A stretch of 64,000 nt of DNA from Chloroflexota bacterium. Lineage in GTDB: Bacteria; Chloroflexota; Anaerolineae; Promineifilales; Promineifilaceae. This document shows, piece by piece, positions 58,307 to 64,000 of the stretch (positions are counted from its first letter, which is position 1; each line of letters begins with the position of its first letter). The stretch covers positions 1 through 64,000 of the forward strand of contig JAGNBF010000018.1 of NCBI GenBank assembly GCA_018004935.1. The letters are read 5' to 3'. The notes under the pieces were generated by a model, which saw only the letters and a list, made by a program, of their open reading frames with translations, had not been told where the DNA came from and did not search any database. Made by a program: the position numbers and the translations under genes.

Positions 58307-59448
58307 ACTGTTTTTGGGAACACCATTTTCAGCAACGGGATCGCCGTAATCTTTTCTGCCAGAGGGTAAGTTTGTTCACCGGGATAAACAACAAACAAAT
58401 GATCCAATTCCAGATCCGTCAAGGCAACTTGCATGGAACGAGTCAGGCGGGGTGCGTCTACTCGTTTACATTCAATACCCACTTTTTGCCCCCCGGTTTG
58501 TAGGAGCAAATCTAATTCTGCCCCACCGTGTGTTGCCCAAAAGAAGGTGGCATCTGCTTTGAACGCTTTGATGATTTCCTCCAGGGCGTAGCCTTCCCAG
58601 GACGCACCGAGTTTAGGATGGGTCATCAGGTCTGGAACGGAGTGAATACCCAATAAATAGTGCAACAAACCGGTATCCCGAAAATAGATTTTGGGCGATT
58701 TGACCTGCCGCTTTTGCATATTGACGTGCCAGGGGGGTAGCTGGCGAATCATAAAAACCTGTTCCAACAAATCCAGATACCGCCGCACTGATGTCTCGCT
58801 GACACCTAAGGAACGAGCCGGTTCGGCGGCGTTCCAGGTTTGGCCGTGATAATGGGCTAACATACTCCAAAAACGGAACACCATCGCGGTGGGCAGTCCT
58901 ATTCCTAGCTGGGGTAAGTCTCGCTCCAGAATGGTTTGGATGAAATTTTTGCGCCAGGCCAGACTATTAGCTTCGGTGGGGGCCAGGTAGGAGAGTGGGA
59001 AACCACCTCGGAGCCAATGGAGTGGAAGTGCGGCCGCGCCCACCTCCGGCAGACTAAAACCACTCAGGGCAATCATCTCCATCCGCCCCGCCAACGATTC
59101 CGATGATTGGCGTAATAATTCGGGCGCGGCACTCCCCAAAACCAGGAACCGGGCGGGCAACGGGGTACGATCTACCAACACCCGCAAAATAGGAAACAAA
59201 TCAGGTCGTCTCTGGATTTCATCAATTACCACAATCCCTTGCAAATCCCGTAAGGCCAGCATTGGCTGATCCAGTCTGGCTAAACTGATGGGGTCTTCCA
59301 GGTCAAAATAATTGAGTGAATCCGGGGATACAAACTGTCGTGCCAATGTCGTCTTGCCACTTTGCCGAGGCCCAAGCAAAGTGACGACCCGGCTCCGTCC
59401 CAATGCCGTCTCAATCTCTTGCCTTATCCCTGAGCGTTCTACAAACAT
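58303..59448 (-). CDS. AAA ATPase with DUF4143 domain
   Basis: 381 residues. The P-loop is LLGPRQSGKTTLARQF near residue 27, Walker B is GIVVIDEIQRRPDLFPIL near 75, and a sensor-like FLVLGSAAPELLRQSSESLA follows. The C-terminal DUF4143 part has LGVSETSVRRYLDLLEQVFM (winged helix) and a PD-(D/E)xK-like end, GAELDLLLQTGGQKVGIECK. The family is widespread and of unclear role; a nuclease-like C-terminus suggests DNA or RNA handling. The ATG at 59448 matches the family start M-F-x-E-R. Confidence 0.9.
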   Translation of the reverse strand: MFVERSGIRQEIETALGRSRVVTLLGPRQSGKTTLARQFVSPDSLNYFDLEDPISLARLDQPMLALRDLQGIVVIDEIQRRPDLFPILRVLVDRTPLPARFLVLGSAAPELLRQSSESLAGRMEMIALSGFSLPEVGAAALPLHWLRGGFPLSYLAPTEANSLAWRKNFIQTILERDLPQLGIGLPTAMVFRFWSMLAHYHGQTWNAAEPARSLGVSETSVRRYLDLLEQVFMIRQLPPWHVNMQKRQVKSPKIYFRDTGLLHYLLGIHSVPDLMTHPKLGASWEGYALEEIIKAFKADATFFWATHGGAELDLLLQTGGQKVGIECKRVDAPRLTRSMQVALTDLELDHLFVVYPGEQTYPLAEKITAIPLLKMVFPKTV

Positions 59449-60039
59449 AGCCACATTTTACCATGAAAATCCGCGCTATCATGTGGGAATTTCAAGGATG
59501 ACCGCCATTTTAGTCTCCTACGAAAATGTAGGGCGATTTTTTAAATCGCCCAGTGGACGATTTACCAAATCGTCCTACAAATTTTCATTCCACCTGGTGA
59601 GCACCCCGCTCATGGGGAATTCCTGCGAAAATGTAGGGCGATTTGACAAATCGCCCGGACGATTTACCAAATCGTCCTACAGATTTTCATCCCTCTTGGT
59701 GTGCCAAAGGCACATGGGGAACTCCTACGAAAATAGCCACTGACACTGGAAACAAGGATAGAAAAGAACACGGATAAGAATGAAAAGTTGTGGCGTTATT
59801 TTCAGCCTCTCAAGACGGGTTTGGTGCGCCGCAATTCGTAGAGACGCAAAATCTTGCGTCTCTACTTTAGTGCCAATGAGTTAAATAACAGCCATTCTCA
59901 ATTGGCCCCGATGGGTAGAGGTGAGGCTGGTGGGAGAGACAACCGGGAGAACAAGTGGGGGTGATCAGTCAATATTTCCCCCCGGTTGCCCCCCTACGAC
60001 TCATATGTTTTATTAAATTTTTGTTCCTAGCCCCACCCC
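59449..60039. repeat. Gap with two element D copies and GATTT palindromes
   Basis: CCTACGAAAATGTAGGGCGA, then TTTTTTAAATCGCCCAGTGG, is repeated near 59628 as CCTGCGAAAATGTAGGGCGA. TTTTCATCCCTCTTGGTGTG and AAAATAGCCACTGACACTGG match 42640-42740. GAGACGCAAAATCTTGCGTC (59842-59861) is a separate small palindrome. No gene is seen. Confidence 0.85.
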
Positions 60040-61215
60040 CTAACCTTTCCGGCGCGAGGGCAAAATTCCTTCATATTTGGCGATAATGCCCAACATAATT
60101 TCATCCGCCCCGCCGCCGATGGACATGAGCCGGGCATCGCGGAAGTAACGAGCCATGGGGTACTCTTCAACGTAGCCCATGCCGCCATGAAACTGGAGAC
60201 AGGTATCAGCCACTTCGCGCGCCAACCGTCCCGCCTTGAGCTTGCCCATCGAAACCTCACGGGTCACATCCTCTCCGGTGATCATTTTCCGTACGCAATA
60301 ATAATTCAGATGCTTCATTAGCTCGATTTCGGTGAGCAGTTCGGACAGCTTGAAGTGAATCCACTGGTTGTCAATGAGGGGAATGCCAAAGGTTTTGCGC
60401 TGGCGGCAGTAATCAATCGTCATCCGCACGATTTTTTCCATCCCGGCTGTGCCCATCAGGCAGGCCACCAGCCGCTCCTTTTGGAACTGTTGCATTTGCA
60501 GGATGAAGCCCATGCCTTCCGCGCCGATGCGATTGGCCTGGGGCACACGCACGTTGTCGAAGGAGAGAATGGCGGTGTCACTACTGTGGTTGCCCAGTTT
60601 GTCCAGCTTTTTGCTAACGCTGAAACCGGGGGTGCTGGTGGGCACAACGATGAGGGACATACCGGTAAAACCATAATTGCGCTCATCAGAGCGGGCCAAC
60701 AGGGTGATGTAATCGGCCTGCGTGCCGTTGGTGATCCACATTTTCGTGCCGTTGATGATGTAGTCGTCGCCGTCGCGCACGGCGCGGGTGCTGATTCCGG
60801 CGACATCGGAGCCTGCGCCCGGTTCGCTGACGCCGATGGAGAAGACGCATTCCCCCTTGATGGCGGGCACGAGGAATTGCTCTTTGAGTTCGTGGGAGCC
60901 ATGTTGGGCCAAAGCGGGGGTAGCCATATCGGTGTGGACGGAAATACCCATCGGCACCCCGGCACAACTGGCCTGGCCTAGCTCTTCCATGAGGATGGCG
61001 TTGTACCAGTAGTCGGCCCCACCGCCGCCGTATTCTTCAGGGTAGGACAGGCCCAGCAAACCCAGATCGCCCATTTTTTTGAACAGTTGGTGGGCAGGGA
61101 AGATGCGTTCGGCTTCCCATTCTTCAACATAGGGGTTAATTTCGGTTTGGATAAATTTCCGCACCATCTGGCGGAACATGTCGTGTTCTGGGGTGAAATA
61201 GAGGGGGTCGGACAT
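60040..61215 (-). CDS. Acyl-CoA dehydrogenase
   Basis: A 391-residue flavoprotein with all family segments: GLLGLSYPEEYGGGGADYWY, VFSIGVSEPGAGSDVAGIST (flavin and substrate site), YIINGTKMWITNGTQADYIT, GNHSSDTAILSFDNVRVPQA, and the C-terminal YVEEYPMARYFRDARLMSIG. In the last of these the catalytic Glu position is uncertain. It oxidises an acyl-CoA to the enoyl-CoA, passing electrons to ETF. It lies near an enoyl-CoA hydratase gene, consistent with a small beta-oxidation or amino-acid degradation set. It has no GCGGCCGC word. GGAGCCTCCC context gives a GGGAGG ribosome site. Confidence 0.95.
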   Translation of the reverse strand: MSDPLYFTPEHDMFRQMVRKFIQTEINPYVEEWEAERIFPAHQLFKKMGDLGLLGLSYPEEYGGGGADYWYNAILMEELGQASCAGVPMGISVHTDMATPALAQHGSHELKEQFLVPAIKGECVFSIGVSEPGAGSDVAGISTRAVRDGDDYIINGTKMWITNGTQADYITLLARSDERNYGFTGMSLIVVPTSTPGFSVSKKLDKLGNHSSDTAILSFDNVRVPQANRIGAEGMGFILQMQQFQKERLVACLMGTAGMEKIVRMTIDYCRQRKTFGIPLIDNQWIHFKLSELLTEIELMKHLNYYCVRKMITGEDVTREVSMGKLKAGRLAREVADTCLQFHGGMGYVEEYPMARYFRDARLMSIGGGADEIMLGIIAKYEGILPSRRKG

Positions 61216-61268
61216 GGGAGGCTCCAGAATTGTGAATTATGGCATGGTTCCGGTCAGCTTTACAAATT

Positions 61269-61321
61269 TGTAGGACGATTTGGTAAATCGTCTCGTGGGC
61301 GATTTACCAAATCGCCCTACA
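61269..61321. repeat. GGACGATTTGGTAAATCG paired inverted repeat
   Basis: TGTAGGACGATTTGGTAAAT, then CGTC, then GGGCGATTTACCAAATCGCC. Same family as 10191-10239, between two minus-strand genes. Confidence 0.85.
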
Positions 61322-61398
61322 AAGTGTTAAGCACCGTTTGCCAACTTTTGAACCATGCCTGAATTATGAATTGTGAAGGGGATCTGTTTTCATAATTC

Positions 61399-62520
61399 CT
61401 AATTTGTCCAGGGTAATTGTTGTTCGCGGCCGCAAATCGTATACCGTTCTATCTGTTCCAGCGTCACCTGGGCCATATCATCGCCCCGTTGGTACGCTTT
61501 GAACCAGGCCACCGTCTCGGCTAATGCCTGTTCCCAGGTGTAAAGCGGTTGCCAGCCCAGCAGGCGGGCGGCTTTGTCCCAGTTCATCGTTAATAAATGG
61601 GATTCTTTCCACACCACCTCTGGCTCCAGGTGAACCCATGCCCCGCTACCCCACAGTGCGATGGCTTTTTCCACCACCTGTCGGGTCGAGACGCCGCGCC
61701 GTTCCTGGGGACCAAAGTTCCAGGCCTCGGCGAAGCGAGGGCCATTGGTCAATAATTTCGCCCCCAACCAGAGATACCCGGCGACCGGTTCGAGGACGTG
61801 TTGCCAGGGGCGGACGGCGTTGGGGTTACGCAAACCCAGTGGCTCATCGGCCAGGAGAGCCTTCATACAGTCGGGAACCAGCCGGTAGGGGGCAAAATCG
61901 CCGCCGCCGATGACGTTGCCTGCCCGGGTTGAGGCGATGGCGACATGGTGTTGCTCATATTTTTCCGGGGCGAAGTAGCTCTGGCGATAAGCGGCAATGG
62001 CCAGTTCGGCCATCGCTTTGCTGGCACTGTAGGGATCCGTACCGCCCAGGCGGTCGTTTTCGCGGTAGCCCCAGGGCATTTCCTGGTTTTCGTAAACCTT
62101 ATCGGTGGTGATGCAGACGACGGCAAGGGGTGAGGAGTGAGGAGTGAGGGCTGAGGTGCGGACAGCATCCAGCAGGTTGATGGTTCCGGTGGTGTTGGTG
62201 GAAAAGGTGTTGAGCGGGTCCTGGTAGCCGGGGATGACGAGGGGTTGGGCGGCCAGGTGGAAGATGACTTGGGGTTGGTGGGTGAGGAGAAGGGAGTGGA
62301 TCGCGGCCGCGTCCCGCACATCCCCTCTCATGTCCACAATCCCCTGCCCGGCCCCCGTCAGGGTGAACATGTTGGGTTCGGTGGGTGGCTCCAGGCTGAA
62401 ACCGATAACGTTGGCCCCCATCGCTTTGAGCCAATGGGTGAGCCAGGAACCTTTGAAACCGGTGTGCCCGGTAATGAGAACGGTTTTACCCGTGTAGATT
62501 TGTCCGAAGGGGTGGTGCAT
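61399..62520 (-). CDS. rfbG: CDP-glucose 4,6-dehydratase
   Basis: A 373-residue extended short-chain dehydrogenase. The NAD site is VLITGHTGFKGSWLTHWLKA, followed by QVIFHLAAQPLVIPGYQDPL. The catalytic Y-x3-K is in GTDPYSASKAMAELA, and RAGNVIGGGDFAPYRLVPDC and VRPWQHVLEPVAGYLWLGAK are characteristic of CDP-glucose dehydratases. It makes CDP-4-keto-6-deoxyglucose for dideoxyhexose or related surface sugars. No rfbF (cytidylyltransferase) is in the window. It is preceded by minus-strand genes and starts with a His-rich M-H-H-P. Confidence 0.9.
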   Translation of the reverse strand: MHHPFGQIYTGKTVLITGHTGFKGSWLTHWLKAMGANVIGFSLEPPTEPNMFTLTGAGQGIVDMRGDVRDAAAIHSLLLTHQPQVIFHLAAQPLVIPGYQDPLNTFSTNTTGTINLLDAVRTSALTPHSSPLAVVCITTDKVYENQEMPWGYRENDRLGGTDPYSASKAMAELAIAAYRQSYFAPEKYEQHHVAIASTRAGNVIGGGDFAPYRLVPDCMKALLADEPLGLRNPNAVRPWQHVLEPVAGYLWLGAKLLTNGPRFAEAWNFGPQERRGVSTRQVVEKAIALWGSGAWVHLEPEVVWKESHLLTMNWDKAARLLGWQPLYTWEQALAETVAWFKAYQRGDDMAQVTLEQIERYTICGREQQLPWTN

Positions 62521-62561
62521 AGAAACTCGTAGGTAACTCAGGGAACTTCAGGAACGCCAAA

Positions 62562-63026
62562 TCACATCGGCCCAAAGTAAAAGCTGTTTTCTGTGGGATC
62601 AATAGCAAAGCGCATCCGATTGAGAAACCCATCCAGGCCAACAAAATTGGGCAGAGTCCAGATTTCCCCATTAGTAAGTATAGGTACAAATACGGTTGCT
62701 TCTACTTGCAGGCTTTCGCCCTGAAAAGATGGAAGTGTAAGAGTAAGGCGCAATAAGCGGCCGCGATATAAAACGCCTCGAATCATCAACCTTTGTTCCG
62801 GCGTGTATAGGGCTTGCACCGCATCCTGAACCCACTCAGCAATTTCTGGGTCAAGGATGCACCAGGGCGCACCGGTATCCACGATAGCGGGAACGGTTAA
62901 TTGCCCGGCAACAACCAATGGGATCACCATACGAGCAGAATCTTCCTGACCTGGATAATGATCTTCATACCGGGTGACACCCGATACAAAACCCGTTCTG
63001 GTTAATTTCGAGAAGAATTGGGCCAT
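62562..63026 (-). CDS. Retropepsin-like aspartic protease-fold protein
   Basis: 154 residues with one aspartic-protease half-domain. RMVIPLVVAGQLTVPAIVDT with G-A-P-W-C-I-L after it gives the D-T-G-A catalytic motif near residue 53. A final FVGLDGFLNRMRFAIDP resembles the conserved ILG-type second motif. It likely works as a homodimer. AAATGGCC context leaves the start at the ATG at 63026. It begins two bases after the stop of the next gene upstream on the same strand (63029), so the two are co-transcribed. Confidence 0.8.
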   Translation of the reverse strand: MAQFFSKLTRTGFVSGVTRYEDHYPGQEDSARMVIPLVVAGQLTVPAIVDTGAPWCILDPEIAEWVQDAVQALYTPEQRLMIRGVLYRGRLLRLTLTLPSFQGESLQVEATVFVPILTNGEIWTLPNFVGLDGFLNRMRFAIDPTENSFYFGPM

Positions 63027-63028
63027 TT

Positions 63029-63502
63029 TTACAGCACTTTAGTAATTAAAATAGTGCGATCAGCCAAAGGGAGATGAGAATGTAGAAGTTTGAGTGTCGC
63101 GGCCGCGGCCAGTACCTCACCTTCCTTCAACGCTACCCACTGACCTCGATATTTCTCAGCTTGTTTGTTGGCCTCGCGCATAGAGTCGGCAATTCCATCA
63201 TCACCCACTTCATCCAGGGTACGAGCGTTTTTCGGGGCCAACACCGTGTGAGCATCTTGCAATCGGGCATGGTTGGGAAATTGGCGAAATCCATCTCGGG
63301 CCAATTGTGTGGCCACTGTTGACATGTCTAAAGCGAGAGCCAGATCAATCGCGTGGAGAAATAACTCCGGTGATTGCAATGACCAATCAATACTCTGTAC
63401 GGTTTGGGCAAAGGATTGAGAACCTTGTTTGGCTTTACTTTGCAACAAACGGGCCAGTTTCGCCGATACTTTTGCACGATTAATCATTAACGCTGTACCC
63501 AT
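63029..63502 (-). CDS. Helical protein of unknown function
   Basis: 157 residues, mostly helical: INRAKVSAKLARLLQSKAKQ, then ELFLHAIDLALALDMSTVAT and LARDGFRQFPNHARLQDAHT, which resembles a single tetratricopeptide-like pair. No family is recognised. It overlaps the stop of the peptidase gene by one base (TAATG) and has AGGAG upstream, so it forms an operon with the peptidase before it and the protease-fold gene after it. Confidence 0.75.
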   Translation of the reverse strand: MGTALMINRAKVSAKLARLLQSKAKQGSQSFAQTVQSIDWSLQSPELFLHAIDLALALDMSTVATQLARDGFRQFPNHARLQDAHTVLAPKNARTLDEVGDDGIADSMREANKQAEKYRGQWVALKEGEVLAAAATLKLLHSHLPLADRTILITKVL

Positions 63503-64000
63503 TACTCACTCCTTTCCGTCAGCTCCAGCACCTTCAAGAAAAAGGCGTAATCGTTGGCGACTTCGCGCAGGAAGTCGTAACGACCAGAGGCCCCGCCATG
63601 CCCGGCTCCCATGTTGGTGCGGAGCAGGAGCAGGTTATCATCCGTTTTGGTGGCGCGGAGCCGGGCTACCCATTTAGCCGGTTCCCAATATTGTACCCGG
63701 GGATCGTTTAGCCCGGCAGTGACCATCAGGTTGGGGTAGGTTTGGGCCGTTACGTTGTCGTAAGGTGAATAGGAGAGCATGTAGTGGTAATAGGCTTCAT
63801 TCTCCGGGTTGCCCCATTCCTCGTATTCGGTCACGGTGAGGGGGATGGTGGGGTCGCTCATGGTGGTGATGACATCCACAAAGGGGACATCGGCAATGAT
63901 CCCTTTGAACAGGTCGGGGCGCAGGGTGGCCACGGCTCCCATGAGTAAACCCCCGGCACTGCCGCCCAGGGCCACAAGTTGATCGGCTGAGGTGTAGCCT
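63502..64000 (-). CDS. ptrB: Oligopeptidase B (S9A), 3' part; gene runs off the window
   Basis: The last 166 or so residues of a prolyl-oligopeptidase-family serine peptidase. The nucleophile elbow is [12 protein letters not shown]. The catalytic Asp is in [17 protein letters not shown] and the His in [13 protein letters not shown]. The D-P-x-x-P-L-T-x-x-E-Y-x-E-W-G-N-P pattern ([20 protein letters not shown]) is typical of oligopeptidase B, which cleaves after Arg or Lys in short peptides. The 5' part, with the propeller, is beyond position 64000. Confidence 0.9.
   Translation of the reverse strand, partial: GYTSADQLVALGGSAGGLLMGAVATLRPDLFKGIIADVPFVDVITTMSDPTIPLTVTEYEEWGNPENEAYYHYMLSYSPYDNVTAQTYPNLMVTAGLNDPRVQYWEPAKWVARLRATKTDDNLLLLRTNMGAGHGGASGRYDFLREVANDYAFFLKVLELTERSE

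Noticed and set aside
60355-60981. A 208-codon plus-strand frame rich in His and Gly
   Set aside because: It is antisense to the acyl-CoA dehydrogenase gene and has no start signal.
1-64000. tRNA and rRNA genes
   Set aside because: I saw no T-arm GGTTCGAATCC-like word with a matching acceptor stem and no rRNA-like segment. A covariance-model scan would be needed to be sure.

Overview
The window reads as a chromosome segment of a free-living bacterium, most likely a filamentous-type Chloroflexota (Anaerolineae or Caldilineae-like). That placement is inferred from gene content and style: DUF433/DUF5615 pairs, many multi-sensor histidine kinases, lipoproteins with a Cys lipobox, and intergenic regions full of short inverted and tandem repeats. 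No rRNA, tRNA or marker gene in the window confirms it. No tRNA, rRNA, CRISPR array, prophage or intact IS transposase was seen.

The strongest single signal is a sequence word rather than a gene. The 8-bp palindrome GCGGCCGC occurs about 110 times by hand count, roughly once per 570 bp, inside genes and between them. About one or two would be expected by chance. This is the pattern of a highly iterated palindrome, like HIP1 of cyanobacteria but with a different word. A few blocks lack it, including the HpaI-like restriction-modification operon, and may be recent arrivals.

Layout. 1-3.6 kb is an accessory strip: a DUF433/DUF5615 pair, an HpaI-like restriction-modification operon and a RelE-type toxin-antitoxin pair. 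It is punctuated by three copies of the 3' end of one membrane-protein gene. 3.6-10 kb holds a lipoprotein, an ammonium transporter, an ArsB/NhaD-type transporter and a membrane histidine kinase. 10-19 kb holds a DUF6159 protein, an ABC exporter operon with a clear promoter, and a large hybrid sensor kinase. 19-25 kb holds an acetyltransferase, an orphan HigA-like antitoxin, and a same-strand group of glycosyltransferase, GH5 lipoprotein and cytochrome P450. 25-31 kb holds PadR and MerR/TipA regulators, a CPBP protease, an AAA ATPase and small membrane proteins. 31-38 kb holds a two-component pair with His-rich neighbours, another kinase, an FGE-fold protein, a Cys-cluster protein and an exporter. 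38-44 kb holds metabolic and hydrolase genes.

44-47.6 kb is the most system-like locus. A DNA-binding-like protein diverges from an ExeA/TniB-type ATPase plus a small basic protein. The intergenic region between them holds five phased DnaA-box-like sites, several inverted repeats and a promoter-terminator pair that could make a short RNA. It is a candidate replicon or origin module. It is followed by a decayed carB fragment, a two-helix channel, and a PspA/flotillin/NfeD membrane-stress set (49-53 kb). 53-64 kb holds a sulfotransferase, an exporter, a kinase-fold phosphotransferase, enoyl-CoA hydratase, acyl-CoA dehydrogenase, a CDP-glucose dehydratase and the 3' part of oligopeptidase B.

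The intergenic space is dominated by several dispersed repeat families. These include REP-like hairpins around TGAGCTTGTCGAAG, a GGTCAGGAGACCGGCC element, a C-rich element carrying long perfect palindromes, octamer TTGGTGTA tracts, and at least one MITE-like element with a 10-bp target duplication.
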